A stretch of 64,000 bases of DNA from Anastatus disparis (GCA_017163975.1 JAFFSR010000347.1:2840001-2904000), one strand, 5' to 3'. Shown: positions 23,680-35,749, counted from the stretch's first letter. A program made the numbers and translations. Notes: a model not told the origin generated them from the letters alone.

Positions 23680-26600
23680 ATGGCAACACAACAGAAAATG
23701 ATCGACGGAAATCACAAAGCTGCCGCTATAAAGGTCTATAAATGGGCAACAGGTTTGTCAGAAGATGACCTAATAGATTCGCTTCAAACATTAGAATTGA
23801 AGCAAGAAAGGTTACCTTACGAACAGTCACACCGATTAGTGCAATGGCTGTTAGGCAATTATACGGCAGTGGACTTCGAACAGTCTAACCCTGAAGAAAG
23901 CGAAATGGTGACGCGACAACGCCGCCTTTCGGTCAGGAAAGAGTTCATCGAAAGAACTACTTTTAAAAAGACAAGATCTACGATCTATGATAATAACGTG
24001 GATTTAAACGAAGAACATCCACTCACCATATTGCATAATGATGAAACGGTGGTGAAAAATTTAAATGCTACGTTAAGCAATATTACGCAAAACGAAATGC
24101 GTAACGATCAGGTGGTACTTGAGAATCCCAACGTGCAACAAAGAAGTGAAATAGCACTAGATGTCTCTAACGTACCAAGAGAACTGATAAATTATCTTAC
24201 CGCCATGCACAACCAGATGACAGAGGTGTCTTCTTGGATGGAAGGAATGTCAACTACAGTGAATTCTTTATCACAAAAAGTCGAAGTACTTTCGACACCA
24301 AGATGCTCAAACACACATCTGTTCGATCAGGCCGTAGATAGAGAAACATCTAGACAAGACAACCACCAAACAAATAAAAGTAACGAACAGCACGTGGCTT
24401 TTCGTGATACATTTAGTATACATTACGATAACAGTAGTAGCCCATTAAATTGCCAAGCGAACAACAATGCAGGTACAGATCAGCAAAATTATAGAAACCG
24501 TGATAATTTGCCAACTGGTACGGCAGGAGCACGTACAGTCGAGGGGGAAGGGACCCCTCACACTACAAACAGTGCGACGGATAACGCTAATCTGACCAGG
24601 CATAGTGACCGACCAACGAGTGCAAATAAAAATACAGACGTAGGTCACATAGTGCGCCGCTGGAATGTTACATTTTCTGGCGAGCGAGGCCAGAGTATAG
24701 ACCTCTTTCTAACTAGAGTTGAGGAGTGTCGAAAACTGGCTAAACTCAGTGAGAGCGATTTATTAACCTCTCTCTCTGAACTGCTCACAGGGGTTGCTGC
24801 GACCTGGTATCGAAATAACAGGCATTCGTGGCAAACCTGGGCTCAATTTAAAAAAGCTGCATTGCGATGGTATGGATATAGCAGACGTTTCCAACAAAGA
24901 TTGTTAGCAGAAGCTAATGCACGTACACAAGGCAAAGATGAGCCGGTACGAGATTATATTATATGCTTTTAATCTATAATTTTAAAACAAGTTCCGTTAC
25001 CTGACATTAGTCAACAGCTTGATTTATTGCACCGTAACCTCTTACCAGAAATTCAACGTATGGTCAGAAGAGATGAAGTTACGGATATTGAATCTTTATT
25101 GGAAAAAACTGTAGAAGCTGAATTGATACTCGAGGCGGAGAGAGTCTGTAGACCACCTCCTCCGCCCGAACAGTCATTGTTACCTAACGTAGCTTATAGG
25201 CCAACGAATAAGGCCAAAGATAATGAAATACAATTAGCAGCGGTACAGGAAGAACAAGCTGATAATGGACAGTTAAATTTAGGGGAAGTGTTAATCCAAT
25301 TATTTCAAGAAATACGTGAACTCAAAAAGGCGTTTGTAAAGCAGCAGAGGTTTAGCGAGAACAACGTACAAGGACCTGCACCGTTTAAATTGCCTCGAAG
25401 GAAGTCTGCTAAACGTCAAAGGAATTTTAAGAAGCAGCCTCGGAAACTTTCGCAAGATGACAGCAATTCGGAACAACAGAGTCAACAACAAAAGGAAAGT
25501 TCTTTAAGAGATACAAATCAAACAAAACCAGGTCAAGAAAACCAGAAAGGTTCGAAAAATCCAAAACGTAACCGTGAATGTTATCGGTGTGGATTACCTG
25601 GATATACTATCTGGTCCTGCCCTATCTGTGCGGGAAAAAGGACCAGGGAACGAGTAGATGAGGTACCTACCGTTCCCAGTGAGGCTTATGAGACCTCAGA
25701 ACCTTCTAATAGAAAGGTGTTCGATAAAAATCTATCTGAAGACTCAGTAGAAACACAAGTTGAGTCTCACACTGGTCAAGTTGAGACCAGTGAGCAGGCA
25801 GAGACAAATCAGCCAATAATCGATGATGAAGCTCGATGGTGGCTCCCGGTAGTGATTGGAGATTACCGAATAAGGGCTCTGTATGACCCAGGTGCATCAC
25901 GCACGGTCATGAATTCGCTAGGATTACAGCTAGCAGTAGCCTGTAATGTACCTTCAATACCAGCTACAGGTAGATTGGTTAAAGTAGCAGATGGTAGATC
26001 ATGCTCACTAGTAGGTTATGTTGACCTTCCTTTCACTGTAGGTGGGATTACCAAAACGATTCGCTGTGCGATCATGCCTAGCTTAAATGAAGAATGCTAT
26101 CTAGGAGGCAACTTTGTGCGAGCATTTAAAGCTATTTTCGATCCTTGTGAAAATAAACTTTCTTTCAAAGGTACTAATATAAAGGTAAATCTAGAAGTTG
26201 CTGCTCTTAAACAACTGTACATTGGAAAATTGGAAACAGTTGGTTTAGCTGATATTTCAGCAACTGATCAGGCTTGTGTAAAAAGTTTGGTTGCAGGTAG
26301 AGCAAAAGCAACTCATAATATAGATTATTTCATAGGCAAGAGAAATAAAATGCTCTCTCCAGCTGTTCAAGACATAGCAAGTAAACTTGCACCAAAATTT
26401 GTTGGTACATATGTCGTTACAGCTGAATCGGAATTAAATATACATAGGTTGTTAGACAAGGATGGTAATCCGTATAGTACGATTCATGGAGAGCAGGTTA
26501 AAGCATATGTTGCAAGGCAAGAAGATGATCCGCAACCTCAACCACCGTTGGAATCAATGCGTGCGAATGAGACGATGAGCGACCCGTCTCTTGCGATCTA

Positions 26601-26784
26601 TGCGACTCCGTGTGCCAACGGAGGATCGGACTCAGACTGCGTGCGACCGCCTGCGAGCGGTGATTCTCCCCAAATCGAGAAACCGAATAGGAAGCGAGGT
26701 CATCCGGTTGAAAGAGTTGTCGTCGTAACGCGAACTGTAGAGCATAGGCGTCAAGCTGAGTCTGAACCGATCAGGCGTAAGTAA
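23680..26784 (+). pseudogene. gag-protease fused to integrase C-terminal tail
   Basis: One frame of 1035 codons, broken only by a TAA at 24970-24972. Capsid-like region around residues 320-430 (WNVTFSGERGQSIDLFLTRV ... WYRNNRHSWQTWAQFKK) resembles Retrotrans_gag. A zinc-knuckle-like CYRCGLPGYTIWSC follows, with Tyr where His is expected. The protease has ALYDPGASRTVMN, an aspartic site with Pro in place of Ser/Thr, and later YLGGNFVRAF. At ~26330-26520 the frame continues in RNKMLSPAVQDIASKL and the GTYVV block typical of the integrase C-terminal (GPY/F-like) tail. RT, RNase H and the DDE core are missing, so an in-frame deletion joined protease to the integrase tail. Confidence 0.88.
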
Positions 26785-26967
26785 CGTAGACCTAAGGGTT
26801 CTACCAATGCGAAGCGTAGCGAAAACATAGTAGTTTGTTCACCGGGAAAAACGCGTGTTCAACGAAAATTATTTTGTGGTAGAAATCGTAAATATTACCA
26901 TTGCTTAAGACAATGATTGCATACCTACCGCGCGATAGGCAGAGCAGCAGAACGCGGTTATGCTGCG

Positions 26968-26980
26968 TCTGGCGGAGGGG
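26968..26980 (+). promoter_or_regulatory. Polypurine tract
   Basis: TCTGGCGGAGGGG immediately precedes the 3' LTR; the GGCGGAGGGG part is the expected plus-strand primer. Confidence 0.75.
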
Positions 26981-28322
26981 TGTCACGGTATTTTACCATG
27001 TTTGAATCTTGCGCGCTTAGGTATTAAAATAGAATAAACGCTCAGTCATATATCTCGTCTAAGACGAGTAAAGAAGTGCGTATCTTGACGACCGGCACGC
27101 GAGCGAGAAGCGAGCCGGCCGCGAGGCGCTTGAGAGAGTTTCCGGCTACCGTTGCGTTAGCACGAAACCTAAGCCGCGCTGTGCTCATTAGAGAATTTCG
27201 CCACGTGGACATATAATACGGTAGACTAAGTTCGCAATTGATAGAGCGAGACATTGTCTTAATTAAAAGTCGTGCGTTTATACCGACTTGCGTATTATAT
27301 TATATTGGCTAGTTGCAACTCTCAGAAATTCTTTCTGTAGAGTTTTGCTTGACCGCTTTTCGCGCGTCTTAGCGGTCAGCCATTAAGTGCCAACAAATAC
27401 GTTGATCGACGTGCATAGGATTCCACCGATCTACGTCCAGGCAACCACGTTGGCAGAGCTCAGCGGAATTCAAGGATCGGGAAGAGACGTATTCAACCGA
27501 TCTACTCCAGAGCATTTACGTATTGGTTACGTACAGGGAGAAGCTTCGATAACGGGCGAGCGGCGTCTACGTGCACGTAGGTAATTAGTGTAAGCTGGCC
27601 AGTGCGTTATTGTAAGTATAATTATACTGTGCGATATCCAAGTATCTCTTCCTCGAGAGATACTTGTTCAGGTATATTGTATCATCGGTTATATAACTGA
27701 TCAGCGTCATAAGCGAGGATCATTTAGTTCGCGACGCGCCCTCCCTTTGCTCACTCTCTCAATAGACGCGTACATTACTTTTTATATATTATTCAATTTC
27801 ATTCTCATTTAGTTCACATTTTATCTTGATTATATTTATATTTTTTTTGTAATAAATTAATTCTTTTCTATTAAATCGTGCTTTCAATTAATTTATATTG
27901 CCTGATTATATTTAACATAAAATATATATTTCCCGTTGCTTACTCCGACGCCTCCGCGGTCCTCGTGAGCAGTTATAAATTATTTAATAACGTAATATCA
28001 TATATTTTAATATAACGTATTTTGGAACCTGCCTCACGAAGGAAAACTGCGCTACCGGCCACGCGTCTCTCGATCAGGTAAGAGAGAGAGAGAGAGAGAG
28101 AAACGCAGTGCGTGCAGCAAGCGACGAGTATATCATATATGATTTTGTCGTTTATTAATAGGATTGATTAGCTAGCACAATCGGAGTTCGCTGTATAATA
28201 TTTAGTGAAATTCTTACAAATTTCAGCAACTCTGCATATAGTAAAATTTAAGGACTTAGCTAAAGTTTACAGTAAATTAAAAGCTAATTCTTATTTGCAA
28301 CGTGTAGTAAATTACCGTTACA
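26981..28322 (+). repeat. 3' LTR of retrotransposon 1
   Basis: Nearly identical to 20886-22229, with about a dozen substitutions or length changes including a shorter GA microsatellite. Confidence 0.96.
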
Positions 28323-28942
28323 GAAGATATTAATAATTTAAATAAAAAAGTATTAAATTTATTGAATGGAAAAACTGAAACATATTATAGTATTGATTAC
28401 GCTACGCATAAAGTTGTTGACCAAACTGATAATAACATTCATTTGAATTACGAAATAGAATTTTTAAATAAAACTAAAGAAGGTTTACCACCTCATAAAT
28501 TAATTTAAAAGTTAATGCTATAGTAATGATGTTAAGAAATTTAAGTATATCGAAAGGATTATGTAATGGTACACGATTGAAAATTATAAATTTATACAAA
28601 CATAATATTGAAGCTGAAATAATAACAGGCGATAAAAGTGTAAATAAAATTTTTATTCCAAAAAATACTTTAAATACAGGAAATAATTCTTTACTACCAT
28701 TTATTCTTTACAAAAAACAATTTCCAATTATATTAACATTTGCAATAACTATACATAAATCACAAGGTCAAAGTTTCGATAATGTAGGCTTATTTATAAG
28801 AAGACCATTGTTTTCACATAATCAATCATACGTTGCTTTGTCAAGATGTAAAACTTTTAATAATATTTATATTCAAAATAATTTAGATGATACATCAAAA
28901 ATAGATAACATTGTTTGGACGGAAATTTTCAATAAATAATTT
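28323..28942 (+). pseudogene. Helitron 2 Pif1 helicase, C-terminal part
   Basis: Continues the helicase from 20885 (DINNLNKKVLNLLNGK), then LPPHKLI with a shift near 28505. An open 137-codon frame follows (28526-28939), containing LCNGTRLKIINL, KKQFPIILTFAITIHKSQGQ and SYVALSRC (motifs V-VI). It ends at a natural-looking C-terminus at 28939. Confidence 0.88.
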
Positions 28943-29628
28943 ATTTAAATTTTTACCATTTTTATTAATTTATTTCATTTAATTTTAACGATTAATTGAT
29001 TTTTAAATTTCATTTTGTTGTGTAAATTTGATTCACTTAAAGGGTATTTTATTTTTATTTTACTAAAATTAAAGATTTTTTTCTTTTGTTAAACTTGTTT
29101 TAAATTAAATTGAAAGCTAAAACAGTTTCTGCATAGCTGTCAGAAAGTAATTAGTCGAAAATATCGGAGTGGTAGCTGTTTCGTGAGCCGCGCCACTCAT
29201 GATGCGATTTTCGTCGACAAAAGCTAACAAATTTTCCACTGTGAAGATAAGTGCGTGCGTAGGGCAAGCGATCAGCAAAAGCTACTTCAGTGTCGGGTAG
29301 GCAGCTAAGTAAAGAGTAAGTAGACTCTTTCTCTTTCTCTCTCTTTCACATTAGAAAATTGCAATCAATGAAAATGTCAAATAAAGCATAGGTGGATCTC
29401 TAAAAAATCATTGATGTAAATTATTAAATGTGTTATGCTTATTATATTTTATTTTTTTTAAATATAATAGAAACAGAATAAAATTAAACTTGAAGAAAAT
29501 TATAAATCCCCTATAATATAATTAAAATTATATAATTAGTATAAAATATAATTAAAATGTTTCCCAAGCTTTTTATAAAATTATTATTTAATGAAAATTA
29601 ATATTTAAACTTAATATTAATAGGAAAA
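28943..29628 (+). other. Spacer with GC-richer block before zinc-finger ORF
   Basis: 29140-29345 is visibly less AT-rich than its surroundings and includes CTTCAGTGTCG, an arthropod initiator-like TCAGT at ~29287. It could be the promoter and 5' UTR of the zinc-finger ORF. No TATA box seen at the expected distance. Confidence 0.35.
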
Positions 29629-29979
29629 ATGGATGTATTTAAATGCCCGTTTTGCAAAAATTCTTATTCTACATCTGAATTTTTAAAAATACATATAAAT
29701 AGAATTTATATTAAAACTATAAGTTGTAGAACATGCGGCTTATTTATTAAAATTAAAAATATTAGAAGACATGAAAGAACTCACGAACAAAAAACGGAAT
29801 TATGTATTTATTGTAAAAAAAAATTTAGTACGAAATCTAATTTAATAAGACATATATTAGCTAAGCATAGGAAACAAAAATTTACATGCTTTATTTGTAA
29901 TAAAAAATTTTCAAGAAATGATCATTTAAAAAGGCATATAAAAAATCACATAAATAATATTTTACTTGAAAATTCATAA
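29629..29979 (+). CDS. Small C2H2 zinc-finger protein carried in Helitron 2
   Basis: An intact 116-codon ORF. Finger 1 (CPFC at residues 5-8) lacks its last His. Finger 2 is CRTC ... HERTH with 11 residues between. Finger 3 is CIYC ... HILAKH. Finger 4 is CFICNKKFSRNDHLKRHIKNH-like with canonical spacing. The protein is basic and would be a nuclear DNA- or RNA-binding protein. It lies in the sense orientation between the helicase and the CTAG terminus, so it is cargo: a captured host gene fragment or an accessory gene. Very AT-biased codons match the Helitron. Start chosen as the only ATG before finger 1; upstream exons are possible. Confidence 0.7.
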   Translation: MDVFKCPFCKNSYSTSEFLKIHINRIYIKTISCRTCGLFIKIKNIRRHERTHEQKTELCIYCKKKFSTKSNLIRHILAKHRKQKFTCFICNKKFSRNDHLKRHIKNHINNILLENS

Positions 29980-30745
29980 TTATAAAATTATTTTTTATAA
30001 CAATAAAATATTTATTTACAGTGAAAAAAAATTTGGTTTATAAATTAAAAATTATGATCAGTTTATATAATATAAAAACATTAAAATAGGTATTATATTT
30101 TTTATAATATAAATTTATATTAAAAAATTTTTTTATATTTTTAAAAATTTTAATTTAATATTTTTAATTTTTAAATGTTATACACTATTAACTACAAATA
30201 TAAATAATTAAAAAATAATTCATTTTCACACAAAATACATGTATGAATTATGTACATATAATTAATATTACATACAAAAATTCCAAGAAATATTTTCCAG
30301 AAATATTATTTTTTATTTATAAAAGTAAGTAAACAATTATATAAAATTTTATAAACAATTATATTAAATAATTTTACAATATTTACAAAAATCAGAACAA
30401 AAAGATGAAAAAAATTCCAAGTATATTGACAAAAAAAAGGATAATACATAAAAATTTTTTAAATTTCTGTTTTCAAAATTTTTAGTCATAATAAAAACAG
30501 GTACAATTTTTTTAATATTCTAAATTTATAAATTTAAAAAAATTTTTAATTTCTTAATACTGTTTAATAGTAAGTATAAATAATATTTTTTTGTATAGTT
30601 AAATATATTAAATTTAATATACATATTATTTCTAATATTTTATATTTCAGCGAACATATTTAAAAGATGTTATTTTTTATTTTTAATATAGAAATAAAAA
30701 AATTATTTATTTTATTTATTTATTAAGAAAAAACATTTTTTTTAA
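29980..30745. other. AT-rich spacer within Helitron 2
   Basis: Extremely AT-rich with no supported frame. A TTTATATTTCAG acceptor-like site occurs at ~30640-30651. Confidence 0.5.
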
Positions 30746-30927
30746 ATGTGAGTGGAAATAGGCCTCCTGGAGAAACCACTAAAAAAAACGCGCCTACATA
30801 TATACCTCGGTACTTAAAAATACTAGGTGGTGTGGAAAATATAGAATTATATTTAAAATACAAACCTTATAAATTTAATAATTTAGGTAAAAAAACAAAA
30901 TTTCATCAATGCTATGGACATTCATAA
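30746..30927 (+). pseudogene. Short open segment, possible captured exon
   Basis: About 60 open codons without an ATG, including NRPPGETTKKNAPTYIPRYL and a final KFHQCYGHS. Codon-level composition is less AT-driven than the flanks. No family recognised. It may be an exon or exon remnant captured with the zinc-finger gene, or the decayed end of a Helitron protein. Confidence 0.3.
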
Positions 30928-31153
30928 GATATTAGTATTTATGAAAATTGGTTTCATATAAACAATAAAAACTTTTAGTATATAACATCATATAAATAAG
31001 GAAAACAAAAATAGGTTTGTAATAAATATTTAAATATATTTTTAAGTATAACTAAATATATTTAAATAATTAAATTTTTTACAGTTCATAAAAATAAAAA
31101 AAAAAGATAATGTAACCTAAATAACAAATAGGGGGTTGGCCAGCGGAGCGAGC

Positions 31154-31171
31154 AGGGGGGCACCCCTCTAG
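31154..31171 (+). other. Helitron 2 3' terminus (hairpin + CTAG)
   Basis: AGGGG-GGCA-CCCCT forms a 5-bp GC stem (31154-31167), directly followed by CTAG and then T of the AT-rich target. This fits the Helitron rule of a 3' hairpin plus CTRR inserted between A and T. The preceding CCAGCGGAGCGAGC is unusually GC-rich for the window. Confidence 0.7.
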
Positions 31172-31773
31172 TATATATATATATATATGTATGTATATTA
31201 CTATTGATAGTATATACATACATACAAATGTATACAAATGATGAGAGAAGCATGCGACAGCGTTTGAATGTAGATTGCTTAAGACTTTCGAACGTATATA
31301 CAAGCATTTTTCAACAATAAAATTTGTTAATTGTTCTCTCGCTCCAAACAAAAAAATACGGAATCAAACAGGTACTATTAGATAGGTAATTTGGTCCTCC
31401 ATCAGCCCAAAAAATTTCAGCAAAAAAAAATGGCCTTTTTAAGAAAAATGCATGTGCATAAGAAGTGTATTTTTTGGTAAAATGCATAAATCTCAGTCAT
31501 TTTTTAGTTTTTTTTTTTTTAATTTCTTGCTCTGAATTGGAGAGGGCTCAAAACAGAATAAAACTAAAAAAAGGTTATCAAAATTTATTGATAATTGGTA
31601 AAACGATAGCCCTCTAAAGTTATTTTCAACTTTTTCAGTTTGAACATTTAGTTTTTGTATGCAATTTTCAAATGTCCATATGCAATTTTGATATTACAGC
31701 AAAAAAAAAAAAGAAAAAATACGTGTCTCCTTATTTTCAGAGTAGAATAACATACTTCATCGGTGCAGTGATC
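31172..31773. other. Spacer right of Helitron 2, inside the TIR segment
   Basis: (TA)n directly after the Helitron end, then AT-rich DNA with long A/T runs. No gene seen. Confidence 0.5.
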
Positions 31774-32242
31774 GGTGACTTGAGTGTATACAGGCTGTTC
31801 GATTTGAAATGGAATCAGCCATGAATATTTTTTTAATACTTTTAAAATATTTATAAAGATACGTTAAAGAGTTATTTTTTAAATTTTATAAATTTCCGTA
31901 AAAGAATACTTTGTGAATATTTTATAAATACTTTTAAAATATTTCATATTAATTGTAGGGCAGACATTCGTGAATTCTTGAAGAATTTTTTTTCAGATAT
32001 TTGCTTATTGGGTATATACTCTATTATGCAGAAAAAAAAGTATTATACAGACCCATGCATATATATGGAACGTTTCATGTCGACTAGTAGTGCAAAAAAA
32101 TAAAAATCGTTGAAACTCTAAGAATATCTTCTTTTAGATACTTAAAATATGTAAACAAATTTTTAAGGATCTAGATCAGAATGCTCAAGTGTTATAGATC
32201 CCTAAAAATTGGAAATTTTTCGGAAAAGTCTCATTTTTATCA

Positions 32243-34296
32243 TTTTTTTCTCTCAAAATCTTGAGGTTTTAGAAAGAAATTGATAAGAACATTTTTTTTT
32301 GTAAATGATGTAAGGAATTAGCATGATTTTTTACAGACCCGAATTTTGAAGCTTTCTGTTTGGTCCTTATATTTATTATATAGTAATTGCAATTATTCAA
32401 TCTTCGACACTTAAGAAATTGCATTTCGCTTATTTTCTTCTATTATTCATAAACTTAAAAGTAAATTTTGATTCAGAATGGATGAAGCCATCAATAAGGA
32501 AGTTTGACAGTTTAAACACTTTTTTCTTTTTTTCACAATTTTATTCAACGTAGCAGTATCTATGCTATCATTGCGATGTTAATTAGCTATGCCATAAAGG
32601 TCTTGAGTGTGTTTGTGAACAAAGCACATGTACGCGGAGAACATTTTGCATCGAGAAATGTGATATGAGTTGCACTAAAAAAGATTATGCTTACTGGCAC
32701 TACACGATGGCGCTCATGCTTGTCGAATGTTGGTGCGCACACGAAAAATTTTTATGCAAACTGCTCAATGTTTTATCATGCGTATTGTTTTGCGTTATAC
32801 AAAGCATGCATCACTTTTTGTCGTGTATGAACAAACTAATGCAAAGAAAAGAGGACGCGTTTTTAATACATGTCATTTATTTGTTAGTAATTTTGAAAAT
32901 TTATATAATATATATCGTTTTATAAAGATATTTTTTAAATTATTTTCTATATGAAAAAAATTTTGTTTTAATTTTAATTGAATAATAAAAAGATAATCTG
33001 TTATATGCAAAATAATATATTATTCTGCATATAATAGATTATTTAATAATTCGATTTCATTCAAGGGCTAGAGCGTTACAAAACTTGCGCTTTTCAGCTA
33101 AAATTCTATTTTTGCTTTGTATATTTGAAAATTTTCGTAAACTACTATTCAATTGAAAAATAATTTTGATTAATTAAATAATCGTTTTTAATATAAAATG
33201 TTTCTTAAGGAATATGTAAATGTTCCTATAAATAACATTCAAGAAATTAAGAAGATGAAATTTGGAGCAAATTAAAAACAATTTTTTTATAATACATCAA
33301 TTATTTCTTGACATATAACATGATCAGGTAAAATATATTAAACGAATGAATTTTTTTCTGTTAAACGGTTATTTTGAAACAAATATTATGTATTGTTTTA
33401 ATATATTATTAGTATATTATGAGTAATCCAGAATTATAATTTTTTATTGTAACATGATTTGAAGCGTGTAGCTGCAAAGGTGGCTCCATTTTTTCCGAAT
33501 TCATTTTTATTGCATTTTCGTATACAGAACATTAAAATTTATCATGAAAAAATCATATGGGACCAAAATATAGGTATAGTCTTTTTTTATGAAATGAAAA
33601 AAATATGGTGTATTGCAAAATACACTGACTTTTAAGTATAAGTACAGCAGAAAATGTTATTTCTTGAAAAAAATTTTTTTGGAGATAACTACTTTTGCAG
33701 CTATACGCTTCATTTTTGCTATGTAAATTTTTCTAAAAATTACTATTTTATGTTTTAACAAAAAAGCAGCATTAGCCTACACAACTTTGCCGATTGCATG
33801 ATTTAATTTTCAGAAATTTGTTTGAAAAGTTTGATTAAAATCATTGAACTAAAACATTTCACTTGAATGTTTAATATACAATTTAATAAAAAATCTGTTT
33901 TATTTATTAATTTTTCATCAAAATAAAAAAAAAATATTCATACGTTTATGAAATGATGATTTCAAACTATAAATTATAAATAAACATTTAATTTGATTAA
34001 TAAACGATTAAAATTGATTTATCGATAAATGTAACCTTCAAATGATATATTACATAATAAGTGTTTAATTTTTTTATCCACGGTAAGTGATAATCCTGAA
34101 TATAAAATTTTTTAATTTTGCACGACAGTAATTGATGATTTACAAATTTTGCATCACAAAATATGATGCATGCGCAGCAAAACCTGAATACAAACGCATC
34201 AAAAAACGTAGAGCAGGCTAACATCAAGATTTGTAAAGCATGCTAAATTTTAATTTAGCATGCTTATTTTTAAGTAGCATTTTCTTTTTTAACTGC
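32243..34296. other. Extra 2-kb segment in repeat A
   Basis: Absent from copy B and flanked by ATCA on both sides (32239-32242 and 34297-34300), as an insertion would leave. It has no terminal inverted repeats and no recognisable proteins. Small frames at 32665-32954 and 33997-34227 lack support. A short inverted pair around AGCGTRTAGCTGCAAARG (~33466 and ~33700) is present. Confidence 0.5.
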
Positions 34297-34361
34297 ATCA
34301 CATTTTATGAACCAGAACCTTTTTCGTTTACCGTATACAGCGGTGCTTGTATTAATCGGCC

Positions 34362-34437
34362 GTAGAGAGCGGAGCTCGAACTCGAGTCCTCAAAATCACG
34401 AATCCATTGCTCTGCCGAATAAGCCACTGAGACATAA
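34362..34437 (-). repeat. tRNA-related block in repeat A
   Basis: The reverse complement reads TCTCAGTGGCTTATTCGGCA (box A region), then an anticodon-loop-like TTCGTGA, then CGAGTTCGAGCTCC (box B region). T-stem and acceptor stem do not close, so this is not a working tRNA but a tRNA-derived part of the repeat, as in SINEs. Confidence 0.6.
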
Positions 34438-34760
34438 TATATATTATCAAGCATGATTAATTTTTCTTATTAGAAATAGCCATATACTAAACATAAACAT
34501 CTTAACAATTATTTTAATACTCAAATACTATTGAAATAAGTTTAAAGATCATAGTGTAAAAAGTTATTCATTAATTAGAAGCCTAATTATTAATTAAACA
34601 ATACTCATTATTGATGTAATAACAATTACCTTTTTAGGTAGATAAGATTGTAAGCTATCGCAAACTCTGATAATTGTTTAATCATTCTTATACGTATGTG
34701 TACAAACATTTCTTTCTGAATACTTATACGAGTAGAATAGGAATTCAAATAAATTTGATG

Positions 34761-35098
34761 TACAATCACATTATAGACATGAATGTTGTTTGTAATTTTA
34801 TATGTAAAATAATCTGATCTCCATCTTGCAATAAGTTGTCGAAATAAGGTTCTGATTAACGGTGATGACTTGTGCCATCACATTTAATAAAATTAGTTGA
34901 TCAAAATACCAAATATTAGCATGCTGGACCAATATTTATTCCATGCAGAAAATCATCTGATATGAAATCTTTGATCTATTTGATAACTTTCAATGAACAT
35001 GAAAATAAATTGCTAGTCATATTCAAAGCTAGATCAAGAAGATCATTATTAAGAACTAACTGTGTGTGTGCATGTGCGTGTGCATGTGCGTGTGCGTG
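34761..35098. repeat. Spacer ending in interrupted GT microsatellite
   Basis: 35060-35098 is a GT/GC/CATG alternating tract (TGTGTGTGTGCATGTGCGTG). It is the left half of the GT tract that resumes after the errantivirus at 43677. Confidence 0.7.
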
Positions 35099-35262
35099 TG
35101 TTAACCGTTAGAACTGTATTTATTAATTTGTAAAGTTTAATTTATTAAACTTTATTTAATTAACTTGATTTATTAATTTTATAAATTTTTAATTATTATT
35201 ATAACTTATTTTTGTAATTTAGGACGTTGGTCCTTTAGGATAGTTATCCAAGAATAAAAGAA

Positions 35263-35301
<39 letters not shown>

Positions 35302-35717
35302 TGAATTGAACTTATCTTTATTTCTCCTTCTTAACCTTTAGTACAATAATTTTAGGCGAAGCGTAGCCTTAGACGGTAAGTATGAAATTAAGCTTGCGAG
35401 CTAAAGACTCTTGGGTTTTTATACTATGGGTAAAAGACAGTTGCATTTTTTCGTATGTATGATATTTTTCATACTTTTATAATTTCGGGGAAAGATTGAT
35501 TGAATTTTGCATGTGATGCAGTTTAGAGTTTGATCGCTTCTTGTGCGTCGCATTCTTTATGTCGCATTCTCGCAAATGTATAACGTTATTGTTTGCTATC
35601 GCAGTCTCAAGGTAGAAGACATGACATATGATACGTACGGAGTTCAATCACTCTTGAGTGAAATGTGCAAGATGAATATAAGTATAAATGTGTTATGAAT
35701 GTTTGTCTTTGTTTACA
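35099..35717 (-). repeat. 3' LTR of errantivirus
   Basis: Pairs with 43069-43676. Contains a TA microsatellite (~35270-35293), longer than in the partner. Confidence 0.94.
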
Positions 35718-35730
35718 CGCCCTTCCTTAA
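35718..35730 (-). promoter_or_regulatory. Polypurine tract of errantivirus
   Basis: Minus-strand TTAAGGAAGGGCG immediately upstream of the 3' LTR. Confidence 0.7.
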
Positions 35731-35749
35731 ATTTTTTCGTACCGAAAAA

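Larger units (their letters stand above)
20886..28322 (+). mobile_element. LTR retrotransposon 1 (Gypsy-like), internally deleted
   Basis: LTRs of 1344 and 1342 bp start TGTCACGG and end CGTTACA. A GAAG duplication (20882-20885 / 28323-28326) flanks it. PBS, gag, protease, integrase tail and polypurine tract are present, but reverse transcriptase, RNase H and the integrase core are absent. Joining the flanks at GAAG restores the Helitron helicase reading frame, proving insertion. By eye the LTRs differ at about a dozen sites, i.e. a young insertion. It is non-autonomous and would need a relative's polymerase. Confidence 0.95.
19960..31171 (+). mobile_element. Helitron 2 with cargo, 5'-truncated or unresolved
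   Basis: Helicase remnants at 19975-20885 and 28323-28942 form one gene interrupted by an LTR element. Downstream come a C2H2 zinc-finger ORF and a second short open segment. The 3' end fits Helitron rules: a GC hairpin, then CTAG (31168-31171) followed by T. The Rep part is missing and the 5' terminus was not found, so this copy is truncated. Confidence 0.75.
32036..34760 (+). repeat. Dispersed repeat A (split copy)
   Basis: 32036-32242 and 34297-~34760 match, inverted, the contiguous repeat B at 45805-46862. Landmarks are ATTATACAGACCCATG, TTATAGATCCCTRAAAATT, the tRNA-related block and TTTGCGATAGC. Between the two halves copy A has ~2.05 kb not present in B. Confidence 0.8.

Noticed and set aside
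32665..32954. Two overlapping ORFs of 75-86 codons
   Set aside because: Cys/His-rich by chance in AT-rich DNA; no domain, no promoter, and they overlap in different frames.
34362..34437. Functional tRNA gene
   Set aside because: Box motifs are present but the acceptor and T stems do not pair; the block is part of a larger dispersed repeat.
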